From the NCBI GenBank assembly GCA_020636355.1, contig JACJYB010000001.1:310001-374000 (forward strand): a stretch of DNA of 64,000 nucleotides, written 5' to 3'. Within the stretch, counting starts at the first letter, position 1. Each line of letters opens with the position of its first letter. Position numbers and translations under genes: made by a program. This DNA is from Lewinellaceae bacterium (GTDB taxonomy: Bacteria; Bacteroidota; Bacteroidia; Chitinophagales; Saprospiraceae). Below, one piece after another: positions 45,585 to 53,928 of the stretch. Below the pieces are notes generated by a model. The model saw nothing but the letters and a program-made list of their open reading frames with translations. It searched no databases and had not been told where the DNA came from.

Positions 45585-47792
45585 ATGCATACGGATAAAA
45601 ACCATTTCAAAAACCGGTCAAATCATAGCGGTCACCCGATGAAAGGAACCTGGAGCTCATACCTGCTGGCTGTGGTCCTGGTTGTATCGCTTCCGGTCGG
45701 CTTCCTGCACTGCCTGCAATCCCGACCGATCGATCGCCAAGCCCTGGTCAACCGGCATAATGTGGTGTTGGATCACGTGGATACCTTAGGTGCTTTGACG
45801 TTAGGTAATGGGGCGTTTGCCATGACCGTGGATGTTACCGGATTACAGAGTTTTCCGGATGCCTATAATAACGGCATTCCATTGGGAACACAGGCGGAAT
45901 GGGGATGGCACACCATGCCTAATGTCGGTAACTATCGCTACGAAGAAACACTGGACACCTTCTTTACTTGTGATGACCACGGAGTGTCCTATTCCACCCA
46001 ATCCGGTCAGGGTCGGCGTGGTGAAGCCGTCCAATGGTTTCGCAGCAACCCACATCGATTACAATTGGGTAGAATCGGTTTAAAATTGCTGCGCAAAGAC
46101 GGATCACAAGGACAGATCGAGGACTTGCAAAATATCCACCAGAAACTCGATTTATGGAACGGCGTGATCACCAGTTCCTTTGAATTTGATGGCGTACAAA
46201 CCGAGGTTCAAACATTGGTTTTGCCGGACAATGACGCGGTGGCTTTCCGGGTAACCTCAGCGCTGATTCAGGAGGGTAGATTACAGGTACAGATTGCATT
46301 TCCTTACGCAAAATCATGTGCTGTTTGTCCGGGTTACGATTGGGAACATCCGGAGCTACATGCCTCCATCCTGGCGGATTCAACCAGTCACTCGGTAAAA
46401 ATTAAACGGGTGCTTGACGCCACCGAATATTTCACAAACGTCGATTTCACCGGCGCCAGCTGTGAGCGCAAAGGATTACATGAATATACCTTGTTGCCAA
46501 ACTTGGGAAATGATTTTTTGGAGGCAACAGTGCTTTTTGGGCGGGAAATAGCGGAAGCGGATCCATTTACTTTCGAAGCCTCTAAAGCTAAGACGGAATC
46601 GGCCTGGCATGCATTCTGGCAGTCGGGCGGAGCCGTTGACTTTTCCAAATGCTCCGATCCGAGAGCGGTTGAACTCGAACGGAGGGTGATCCTCTCTCAA
46701 TACCTCACCCGGATCCAGTGTGCCGGGACAATGCCTCCGCAGGAAACCGGATTAACTTCTAATAGTTGGTATGGCAAAGCACATCTCGAAATGCACTGGT
46801 GGCATGGGGTCCATTTTGCATTATGGGGAAGGCCTGAATACCTGGAGAAGAGTCTTTCCTGGTATGAGCATATTCTCGGTCAGGCTCACTCTATCGCCAA
46901 CCGGCAAGGTTATGACGGCTTGCGCTGGCCGAAGATGGTGGGACCGGAGGGGATTTCCAGCCCTTCAAGTGTCGGGGAGTTCCTGATTTGGCAGCAGCCT
47001 CATCCTATCTATTTTGCGGAGCAGATGTATCGCTGGCATCCGGACCGCCCGACCCTGGAACGCTATCAGGATCTGGTCTTTCAGACGGCAGAATTCATGG
47101 CATCGTTTGCGCGACGAGACACGGCTGACGGACTTTACCATTTATGCCCTCCATTGATCCCGGCCCAGGAAATCTTTCCTGCAGAGGAGACCCGTGATCC
47201 GGGCTTTGAGCTGGCCTATTGGTATTGGGGATTGCAAATGGCACAAACCTGGAGACAACGGTTGAATTTAGAGCCGGATCATCAGTGGGCTGAAGTGCTC
47301 GGGCAACTGGCACCTTTGCCTCAGGCAGAGGGTAAATATTTGCCTTCTGCAGCCAGTCACGATGATTACCTCAATCCGGATAAACGTCGTGACCATCCGA
47401 TCGTAACGGGCATTCTGGGCGTATTGCCCCAAACGGCAAAAGTGGATCCTACCCTGGCCGAAAACACGTATCAGGAAGTTAAACTTAATTGGCAGTGGGA
47501 GACTACCTGGGGATGGGATTTCCCCATGCTGGCTATGGCTGCGGCCCGGTTGGGTCATCCGGAAGATGCCATCGACTGGCTCCTGATGGATGCTCCTAAA
47601 AACACCTACCTGAATAATGGACACAATTACCAGGACCAGCGCCTGAAACTGTACCTTCCCGGCAATGGTGGCTTGCTGACGGCGGTTGCCATGATGGCAG
47701 CCGGATGGGATGGGGCGCAGGGCCACGCACCCGGTTTTCCGAAAAACGGAAAATGGACCATCCAATGGGAAGGGCTGGAGCGCATGCCCTGA
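45585..47792 (+). CDS. (alpha/alpha)6-barrel glycosidase-like protein, GH65/GH95-like, unassigned
   Basis: 735 residues from ATG 45585; an ATG at 45639 directly before MKGTWSSYLLAVVLVVSLPV would give a neater signal. The N-terminal super-sandwich reads LGALTLGNGAFAMTVDVTG and SFPDAYNNGIPLGTQ, like the GH65/GH95 'LGNG' domain. The barrel contains NSWYGKAHLEMHWWHGVHFAL, LRWPKMVGPEG and WETTWGWDFPMLA with several acidic candidates. I cannot name a CAZy family. Context (25 bp after GH106, beside the rhamnose regulator) suggests it acts on the same rhamnose-containing glycan. Confidence 0.7.
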   Translation: MHTDKNHFKNRSNHSGHPMKGTWSSYLLAVVLVVSLPVGFLHCLQSRPIDRQALVNRHNVVLDHVDTLGALTLGNGAFAMTVDVTGLQSFPDAYNNGIPLGTQAEWGWHTMPNVGNYRYEETLDTFFTCDDHGVSYSTQSGQGRRGEAVQWFRSNPHRLQLGRIGLKLLRKDGSQGQIEDLQNIHQKLDLWNGVITSSFEFDGVQTEVQTLVLPDNDAVAFRVTSALIQEGRLQVQIAFPYAKSCAVCPGYDWEHPELHASILADSTSHSVKIKRVLDATEYFTNVDFTGASCERKGLHEYTLLPNLGNDFLEATVLFGREIAEADPFTFEASKAKTESAWHAFWQSGGAVDFSKCSDPRAVELERRVILSQYLTRIQCAGTMPPQETGLTSNSWYGKAHLEMHWWHGVHFALWGRPEYLEKSLSWYEHILGQAHSIANRQGYDGLRWPKMVGPEGISSPSSVGEFLIWQQPHPIYFAEQMYRWHPDRPTLERYQDLVFQTAEFMASFARRDTADGLYHLCPPLIPAQEIFPAEETRDPGFELAYWYWGLQMAQTWRQRLNLEPDHQWAEVLGQLAPLPQAEGKYLPSAASHDDYLNPDKRRDHPIVTGILGVLPQTAKVDPTLAENTYQEVKLNWQWETTWGWDFPMLAMAAARLGHPEDAIDWLLMDAPKNTYLNNGHNYQDQRLKLYLPGNGGLLTAVAMMAAGWDGAQGHAPGFPKNGKWTIQWEGLERMP

Positions 47793-47820
47793 CATCCAGA
47801 ATTTCTCCAGATTTCGAGTG

Positions 47821-47828
47821 TACCTTTG
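47821..47828 (+). promoter_or_regulatory. Putative -7 element of the two-component operon
   Basis: TACCTTTG, an exact TAnnTTTG match, 30 bases before the response-regulator start. Confidence 0.5.
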
Positions 47829-47858
47829 CAACTACCATTTACGGGCATCTAGTCTAAT

Positions 47859-48536
47859 ATGAAAATATTGGTTGTTGAAGACGAATTGAAATTGCGTGAA
47901 AGTATCTGCGAATACCTGCACCAAGAACAATACGTCTGTGAAGTCGCAGGAACGATGCAAGAAGCAGACCTAAAGCTGGATCTGTACGAATATGACCTGG
48001 TAATTTTGGATTTAATGCTACCTGATGGACTTGGGTTTGATTTATTGAAACAGATTAAATCAATGGCCAAGCCAATGGCGGTTCTCATTTTATCGGCTCG
48101 ACAGGCTGTTGATGACAAGGTTAATGGTTTGAATTCAGGTGCTGACGACTACCTGACGAAGCCATTCCATTTTTCTGAATTAAATGCCCGGATCAAAGCA
48201 TTATTACGCCGAAGGGTTTATCCATCAACGACTATTGAAATTCACGGGGATCTTGAAATTGATACGTCGGCCAGACAAATCCGTATCGGCGCAAATCCGG
48301 TCGAAGTGACCCGGAAAGAATACGATTTGTTGATGTATTTAGTGCTCAATAAAAATCGGGTCGTCACGAAGTCTGCCATCGCTGAGCATTTATGGGGAGA
48401 TTACATGGACCTGGCCGATAATTTCGATTTGGTATACAGTCATATTAAAAATTTGCGAAAAAAAATCATGGATCAAGGAGGTCAGGACCCTATCCAAACG
48501 ATCTATGGTTTGGGTTATCAATGGAAACCGGAATGA
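47859..48536 (+). CDS. OmpR-family response regulator
   Basis: 225 residues. Receiver domain with acidic pocket VEDE, phospho-acceptor D51 in LVILDLMLPDG, switch residues LSAR and K101 in DDYLTKPF. From about residue 128 an OmpR/PhoB winged helix (VEVTRKEYDLLMYLVLNKNR, then FDLVYSHIKNLRKKI). Ends with a 4-bp overlap into the histidine-kinase gene. Probable targets are the TonB receptor and DUF347 genes of the same operon. Confidence 0.93.
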   Translation: MKILVVEDELKLRESICEYLHQEQYVCEVAGTMQEADLKLDLYEYDLVILDLMLPDGLGFDLLKQIKSMAKPMAVLILSARQAVDDKVNGLNSGADDYLTKPFHFSELNARIKALLRRRVYPSTTIEIHGDLEIDTSARQIRIGANPVEVTRKEYDLLMYLVLNKNRVVTKSAIAEHLWGDYMDLADNFDLVYSHIKNLRKKIMDQGGQDPIQTIYGLGYQWKPE

Positions 48537-49798
48537 AATTACTGGTAAGCAATAATCGGCGCTTTTTCCCTTTTCTACTTTTGATCCTGGTTGCTTCGGG
48601 AGTCATCTTTTATGTGGTGGTACAAGCTATTGTACGGGAGGAGGCAGATGAAAAATTACTCAATAATGAAAAACGTATTGTGCAAATCCTGGAAAAAGGG
48701 GAATTACCTGTTTCCATCCCTCCCCTGATGGAAGTCCAGGATTTATTGCCGGTAATGCCTAATGTTACAAACTTTACGGACACCACCATTTTTGACCCAT
48801 TGGAAATGGAGAACGATTTATTTCGTCAACTTTATTCCCGTAAAACAATCCAGGGTCACACCTATGAAATCATTAACCGGAGTCCCATTCTTGATGCCAA
48901 AGAATTGATTGGGACAATAACGGCCCTATCTGCGCTCTTATTACTTTTTTTACTAGGTAGCAGTTATTGGCTGAATCGAAGAGCCACCAGGAAGCTATGG
49001 AGTCCATTCTACCAGGTTTTGGCAAAATTAAGATCATTTAATGCCAATCAGGATCAGCCCATCCAGTTACCTGACACGCAGATCGATGAGTTCAATGATC
49101 TGAATTTTGAGTTGGCCACACTAATGGAAAAAGTGAGATTGGAGTATAGCACGTTGAATGAATTTACCGGAGACGTAAGTCATGAGCTGCAGACGCCGCT
49201 GAGTGTTATGCGCGCTAAATTGGAACAATTAATAAACGGGAACCCGGTAGCTCAGAAGAGATTACTTTTTGAAATGTACGAGGAGACGACCCAAATGAGT
49301 AAAATGATTCAGGAGTTACTTCTTCTTGCGCGGATTGAAGGCAGGGAGTATAAAAGGGACATGACGGTTCATCTGGATGGGCTACTGGAAAATCAAATAA
49401 GCAGGATTCAGGAAATGGAAGTGGGGGATAACATACTTTGGGAAGTGAATATAAAACCCGTCATCAAAAATGAGGTGAATAGCGTTTTGGTTGATCTGCT
49501 ATTGAAAAACTTGTTGGAAAATGCAATTCGATATTCCACTCCAAACGGAACCATCCAGGTCTTACTTAATTCTTTGATTTTGGAAATTAAGAATAATGGA
49601 GATCAACCTCTGGATAATCCGGAGAAACTATTTAACCGATTTTATCGGGAATTACCTGCCAATAAACATTCCAGTGGCTTGGGCTTGGCGATAGCGAAAA
49701 AGATCTCCATTTTGCATGGCTGGGATTTGTACTATCAGTTCAATCAAGGATTTCATGCATTTAAGATTGTCTTTCAGCCTGGAGGAATTCAGAATTAA
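48533..49798 (+). CDS. Sensor histidine kinase
   Basis: 421 residues from ATG 48533, which overlaps the regulator stop (ATGA); an earlier ATG at 48521 is possible. Two membrane helices (near 15-35 and 128-146) bracket a short periplasmic sensor of about 90 residues. H217 in GDVSHELQTPLSVM is the phosphorylation site, followed by the N-box LLKNLLENAIRYS, a shortened G1 (IKNNGDQ) and SGLGLAIAKK. The sensor has no recognised domain. The operon suggests a metal or envelope signal. Confidence 0.92.
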   Translation: MKLLVSNNRRFFPFLLLILVASGVIFYVVVQAIVREEADEKLLNNEKRIVQILEKGELPVSIPPLMEVQDLLPVMPNVTNFTDTTIFDPLEMENDLFRQLYSRKTIQGHTYEIINRSPILDAKELIGTITALSALLLLFLLGSSYWLNRRATRKLWSPFYQVLAKLRSFNANQDQPIQLPDTQIDEFNDLNFELATLMEKVRLEYSTLNEFTGDVSHELQTPLSVMRAKLEQLINGNPVAQKRLLFEMYEETTQMSKMIQELLLLARIEGREYKRDMTVHLDGLLENQISRIQEMEVGDNILWEVNIKPVIKNEVNSVLVDLLLKNLLENAIRYSTPNGTIQVLLNSLILEIKNNGDQPLDNPEKLFNRFYRELPANKHSSGLGLAIAKKISILHGWDLYYQFNQGFHAFKIVFQPGGIQN

Positions 49799-49848
49799 TT
49801 CAGATTTCAGCCACAATTTTGAATTAATTAAACTAAAAAGTAAAAGTC

Positions 49849-50313
49849 ATGAAAGTCCATTATCCAATTTTATTGTTTTTCCTGGTTGGAGGATTAAATG
49901 TATCGTGTGCTCAATCAACCAAAAATGTCCCACAGGCAGTGATGCACGCCTTTACGGATCAGTTTGAAGGTGCCTCAAAGGTCAAATGGCAACTAGAGGA
50001 TGGCAAAGACTGGGAAGCGGAGTTTCTGCAAAATGGTCAGGAGATGTCGGCAACTTACTCTTCAGAAGGTCAATGGCAAGAAACAGAAACTGAAGTTGAA
50101 GTCGACGAACTACCTCAGACTGTTCGGTCAACTTTGCATGCTCAATATGAGGAATTCAAGATCAGAGAAAGCGCCATAGTTCGGCGCCCGGAACTTCAGA
50201 AGGCATATGAAGTGGAGTTGAAAAATGGAAAAGAGGTTTTTGAAGTGTTACTTGATGAAAAGGGAACAGTCCTTTCGACGTCGAAAGAAAGTAGTGGAAA
50301 AGAAAAGAATTGA
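49849..50313 (+). CDS. PepSY-like periplasmic lipoprotein
   Basis: 154 residues. Signal ends in LNVSC (Cys20). The mature part carries two beta-lactamase-inhibitor-like/PepSY-like repeats: VPQAVMHAFTDQFEGASKVKW and LPQTVRSTLHAQYEEFKIRE, each followed by Y/W-rich strands (AYEVELKNGKEVFEVLLDEKG). Such proteins are frequent next to two-component systems and TonB receptors in Bacteroidota; a modulator or sensor partner role is likely but unproven. Lies 50 bp after the kinase. Confidence 0.82.
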   Translation: MKVHYPILLFFLVGGLNVSCAQSTKNVPQAVMHAFTDQFEGASKVKWQLEDGKDWEAEFLQNGQEMSATYSSEGQWQETETEVEVDELPQTVRSTLHAQYEEFKIRESAIVRRPELQKAYEVELKNGKEVFEVLLDEKGTVLSTSKESSGKEKN

Positions 50314-50340
50314 TTTATCATTTTGGGAAAATTGGAAATC

Positions 50341-52500
50341 GTGAAATACAGATGCATCCTATTGGTATTGTTCCTGACACAAATTATTAGAGCTCAAAAT
50401 ACCTTTAACTGTGTAGTTCAGGATAGCCTCACCGGTGAGGGTTTGATTGGTGTCAATGTGTACATCACTGAACTCAACAAAGGAACAGCTACCGATCTTG
50501 ATGGACACGCCGTACTGACAAATATTCCGGATGGCAGCTTTACCATCCGGTTGAGCTACCTGGGATTTAAGACCATTGAAATGCCGTTCACTTTTCCTCA
50601 ATCCGATCCGACAAAAGCTCACAGCATCCTGATGGCTGCTGAATCGGAAGCGCTGGATGAAGTGGTCGTATCCAGTTCCAGGACCAATGCAAGGATTGAA
50701 GAATTGCCGGTCAAGGTGGAGGTATTGGGCCAGGAAGAAATGGATGAAGAATCAACGCTGGTTCCCGGTGGCATCGGAAGCATTCTGGGAGACTTATCCA
50801 TCATCACCGTTCAACGGGTCAATGCGGTCAATGGCAACGATGTAATCCGTATGCAGGGCCTGGACGCACGCTACACGCAGATCCTGCGGGATGGATTGCC
50901 TCTGTACGGAGGATTCTCGGGAAGCCTGGGGGTTTTGTCCATACCCCCGCTGGATCTCAAACAAGTAGAGATCATCAAAGGATCGGCGTCTACTTTATAT
51001 GGAGGCGGTGCAATAGGCGGATTAATCAATTTTATATCCAAAACCCCGGGTAAAGAGCCGACCACCACCATGGTGCTTAACGGAACTACACTAGGGGAAG
51101 GAAATGTCAATCTTTTCACCAGTGCAACGAAAAATAAACTGGGATATACCTTCTTTACCGGTGGCAACCTCAAACCCGCGCGTGATGTAAACGGGGATGG
51201 ATTTGTTGAGGTGCCCTATGACGCGAGCTTTACGATGCATCCCCGCTTTTTTGTCAACCTGGGCAAGCAGACAGACCTCAATATTGGATTCACTGGCACG
51301 TACAATCGCCGGAAGGGGGGCGACCTGCAGGCCATCCAATTTCAACCTACCTTGCGGCATCCATTTTTACAGACCGAGGAAGCGCTGCGGACATTGGTTG
51401 ACTTGCAATTCCATCACACCCATAACAATCAGCAATGGACCGTCAAGACCGCCGGTACGCGATTTGATCGCACCGTTACCCAACCGGATTTTCATTTTCA
51501 GGGAAAACAGCTCAATTCGTTTACGGAGGTCAATGACCTGATTACCTGGTCGGGGCATTCTCTGGTTCTGGGCGGTAACCTGACCACGGAGTCGTTTCAA
51601 CTGGGTAAATCCGATGAGGTGCAATTTGATGACTATCATTTTGTGGTACCTGGTTTTTTTGCGCAGGATGACTGGCAATTCACTCCAAAATTGTCCCTGG
51701 AGACCGGCTTGCGCTGGGATCATCACAATGTATATGGCAATTTTGTGCTGCCACGATTGGCATTTTATTACCGTCCGGTCCAGGATATTTCCATCCGGTT
51801 GGCATATGGCACGGGATATAAAGCGCCTTCCCTGTTTGACGTCGCCGAACCTTCACCAAACTTGCTTCCCGTCCCGGGGGCATTGCTTCCCGAGCGCTCC
51901 GGTGGATTTAACGCTGATGCTAATTGGTCAACATTGATAGGCGATGCGCTGGGAATTACCCTGAATCAGGCCTTATACCTGACCAATATCCGGAATGCTA
52001 ATTTACTGGTCACCAATCCCATTGACGAGGCCATCCACATAGTTAACAGTGAAGGGGCAGTAAAGAGTTACGGTACGGACACCTACATTCAGATGGATTA
52101 CCATGGGTTGGAATTGTACTTTGGCTTTAACTACACCGATGCATTCCGGGATGATAACGGCGAAAAAGTAAACCTGGCTTTTAATCCCAAGATTAAAATT
52201 TCCGATGTCATCGCCTATGAGTTGGGGGATACCTGGCGTATGGGTATCGAATCCAGTTTTAGCGGAAGGCAATACATCGAGAACAATGAACGGGTTCCCA
52301 ACTTCTGGTTTTGGGCCGCTATGGTAGAACGTAAATTCAATTTTGGCAGTCTGGTCCTGAATTGTGAAAATGTATTCGACGCCCGGCAATCCAACTTTGG
52401 ACCCCTCGTGACCAACACAGGCGGCATGCCGGTCTATACCTCGCTATGGATGCCGGTGGAAGGCCGGGTGGTCAATTTAGCGCTGCGTATCAAGACGTAG
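50341..52500 (+). CDS. TonB-dependent receptor, siderophore/vitamin or metal type
   Basis: 719 residues from GTG 50341, which starts a signal peptide (MKYRCILLVLFLTQIIRAQ); a TTG at 50323 is the alternative. A carboxypeptidase-like domain (LTGEGLIGVNVYITELNKGT, NIPDGSFTIRLSYLGF) precedes the plug (EALDEVVVSSSRTNARIEEL with a TonB-box-like region, VNGNDVIRMQGLDARYTQIL, IIKGSASTLYGGGAIGGLIN). The barrel is shorter than SusC, ending VEGRVVNLALRIKT. Size and plug fit small-ligand receptors such as those for iron, copper or cobalamin. Fully intact, unlike the receptor at 19.8 kb. Confidence 0.9.
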   Translation: MKYRCILLVLFLTQIIRAQNTFNCVVQDSLTGEGLIGVNVYITELNKGTATDLDGHAVLTNIPDGSFTIRLSYLGFKTIEMPFTFPQSDPTKAHSILMAAESEALDEVVVSSSRTNARIEELPVKVEVLGQEEMDEESTLVPGGIGSILGDLSIITVQRVNAVNGNDVIRMQGLDARYTQILRDGLPLYGGFSGSLGVLSIPPLDLKQVEIIKGSASTLYGGGAIGGLINFISKTPGKEPTTTMVLNGTTLGEGNVNLFTSATKNKLGYTFFTGGNLKPARDVNGDGFVEVPYDASFTMHPRFFVNLGKQTDLNIGFTGTYNRRKGGDLQAIQFQPTLRHPFLQTEEALRTLVDLQFHHTHNNQQWTVKTAGTRFDRTVTQPDFHFQGKQLNSFTEVNDLITWSGHSLVLGGNLTTESFQLGKSDEVQFDDYHFVVPGFFAQDDWQFTPKLSLETGLRWDHHNVYGNFVLPRLAFYYRPVQDISIRLAYGTGYKAPSLFDVAEPSPNLLPVPGALLPERSGGFNADANWSTLIGDALGITLNQALYLTNIRNANLLVTNPIDEAIHIVNSEGAVKSYGTDTYIQMDYHGLELYFGFNYTDAFRDDNGEKVNLAFNPKIKISDVIAYELGDTWRMGIESSFSGRQYIENNERVPNFWFWAAMVERKFNFGSLVLNCENVFDARQSNFGPLVTNTGGMPVYTSLWMPVEGRVVNLALRIKT

Positions 52501-52534
52501 GTTAGTCAATTGTTTTAACAGAATTTGATGGATT

Positions 52535-53287
52535 ATGAGTCATCCGGATTTCAGAAATAAAGTCGCGGAAATAACCCTCCTTTTTTGGTTGATGAAAATC
52601 GTTGCAACCACACTAGGAGAAACATTTGGTGATTTTTTGTCAATGACTATGAATTTGGGCTACCTGAGTGGTATTGGTATTACCATCCTTTTTTTTCTGG
52701 TTGTTATGTGGATTCAGCTGAATGTCGATACCTATGTGCCATACCGATACTGGCTGGTGATTATCGCTACCACGACATTGGGAACGGAGATCAGTGATTA
52801 TTTGGATCGTACCTTACACTTTGGCTATATCCTGGGTAGCTTGACTCTGTTTACAGGGCTGATATTGATCCTGGTTTTCTGGTATCGTCGCTTTAAAACC
52901 ATTCGGGTTTATCCGATTTACGAGAAAAATAAGGAAGCGTATTATTGGCTCGCAATCCTGCTTTCCAATAGTTTGGGGACCGCTTTTGGAGATCTCCTCA
53001 GCGATGTGGCAGGCTTCTCGTATTTACAGGGGGCACTGATCACGGCTACGGTCATTGCTGTTGTAGTGGCATTGCACTATTGGACTGCCTTTAATGAAGT
53101 ATTTCTATTTTGGCTTGCATTCATCTTCACCAGGCCATTCGGTGCAACTTTCGGTGATTTTTTGACCAAACCCGTTGCCAGGGGAGGATTACAGTTTAGT
53201 ACGTTGTTGGCTTCGCTGGTTTCAGTGACTCTGCTGATTGGGCTGATTGTGCTGGAATCCAGGCGGTATGAAGGATCCATTCGCTGA
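52535..53287 (+). CDS. DUF347-repeat (COG4705-type) membrane protein
   Basis: 250 residues with eight helices arranged as four repeats, each carrying a G-x-x-x-x-D signature: TTLGETFGDFL, TTLGTEISDYL, NSLGTAFGDLL and RPFGATFGDFL. This fourfold T/S-x-x-G...GD pattern is the DUF347 repeat. The repeated buried acidic residues could line a pore or metal path. No member is well characterised, to my knowledge. It ends the operon with the two-component system and TonB receptor (34-bp gap), so it may be an inner-membrane metal or ligand carrier. Confidence 0.82.
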   Translation: MSHPDFRNKVAEITLLFWLMKIVATTLGETFGDFLSMTMNLGYLSGIGITILFFLVVMWIQLNVDTYVPYRYWLVIIATTTLGTEISDYLDRTLHFGYILGSLTLFTGLILILVFWYRRFKTIRVYPIYEKNKEAYYWLAILLSNSLGTAFGDLLSDVAGFSYLQGALITATVIAVVVALHYWTAFNEVFLFWLAFIFTRPFGATFGDFLTKPVARGGLQFSTLLASLVSVTLLIGLIVLESRRYEGSIR

Positions 53288-53302
53288 TTTCGGATCCTTC
53301 AT
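53268..53302. terminator. Perfect 11-bp inverted repeat between convergent genes
   Basis: ATGAAGGATCC (53268-53278) pairs fully with GGATCCTTCAT (53292-53302) around a 13-base loop that contains the DUF347 stop codon. It lies between the ends of the DUF347 and YoeB genes, so it could stop both transcripts. There is no U-run, so the terminator role is inferred from position. Confidence 0.5.
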
Positions 53303-53308
53303 CATAGA

Positions 53309-53578
53309 TCAATAATGGTATTTACACTGGATTATGATGCATACCTGTACTTCCTCCGGGTTCCCCTTAATTTGGTAGACAAGACGATGTTCACTGGTGA
53401 TTCGCCGGGACCAATATCCTTGTAATTCGCCTTTAAGCAGTTCTGGCTTCCCAATACCTCTAAACGGCGTCCGGTGAATATCCCGGGTAAGGGCCAGTAT
53501 CTTTTTGGCTATTTCCTGATCCTGATTCAACCAGTATTGAAATTCAGACCATGCGTTGGCCGAAAACTGAGTGTTCAT
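53309..53578 (-). CDS. yoeB: YoeB-type mRNA interferase toxin
   Basis: 89 residues, matching YoeB/Txe throughout: FSANAWSEFQYWLNQD, a KPELLKGELQGYWSRRI core, and the QCKYHY end. The catalytic residues of E. coli YoeB are conserved: E46, R65 and the terminal His-Tyr pair (88-89). It cleaves mRNA at ribosomes when released from its antitoxin. Its start overlaps the antitoxin stop by 4 bp. Confidence 0.95.
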   Translation of the reverse strand: MNTQFSANAWSEFQYWLNQDQEIAKKILALTRDIHRTPFRGIGKPELLKGELQGYWSRRITSEHRLVYQIKGNPEEVQVCIIIQCKYHY

Positions 53579-53847
53579 TTCGAATCTAAGTTCCCGTCTA
53601 TATCAAATGGTATGAGATTTCCTGCTTCGACTTGCTTGATGGATTGTCTCAATCGTTCCCGGTTTGCCTCCGATTGCAATAAGTAATTTGTTTCTACCAG
53701 TGAATTGTATTCCTTGGCAGACATGATGACAATGGAATCTTCTTCATCATTATTCCGGGGAATGATAAGCACCTCCAGTGAATCCGTGACCAGATCAAGA
53801 TAGTGCTTAAGATTAGACCGGAAATTGGATACAGTAATGGCTTTCAT
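53575..53847 (-). CDS. yefM: YefM/Phd-type antitoxin
   Basis: 90 residues from ATG 53847; a frame start 51 bases earlier would run through the operator and is unlikely. MKAITVSNFRSNLKHYLD is the typical Phd/YefM DNA-binding opening, with IVIMSAKEYNSLVETNYLL following. The acidic C-terminal part would wrap YoeB. Four GTAC-centred sites lie directly upstream, so the complex probably represses its own operon. Confidence 0.93.
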   Translation of the reverse strand: MKAITVSNFRSNLKHYLDLVTDSLEVLIIPRNNDEEDSIVIMSAKEYNSLVETNYLLQSEANRERLRQSIKQVEAGNLIPFDIDGNLDSK

Positions 53848-53856
53848 TCCAATAAT

Positions 53857-53898
53857 TTGTACGAAATTACGTACAATATTTTGTACAATCAAGTACAC
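53857..53898. promoter_or_regulatory. YefM-YoeB operator: GTAC-centred palindromes in 12-bp steps
   Basis: GTAC occurs at 53859, 53871, 53883 and 53893, that is at 12, 12 and 10 bp spacing. TTGTACG/CGTACAA (53857-53876) forms a perfect 7-bp-arm palindrome, and TTGTACAA (53881-53888) is a full palindrome. The E. coli yefM operator is described as TGTACA palindromes about 12 bp apart, so the arrangement is the same. Confidence 0.75.
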
Positions 53899-53928
53899 TG
53901 TCGGCCTGGAAGTCAGAATAAGGACCGA

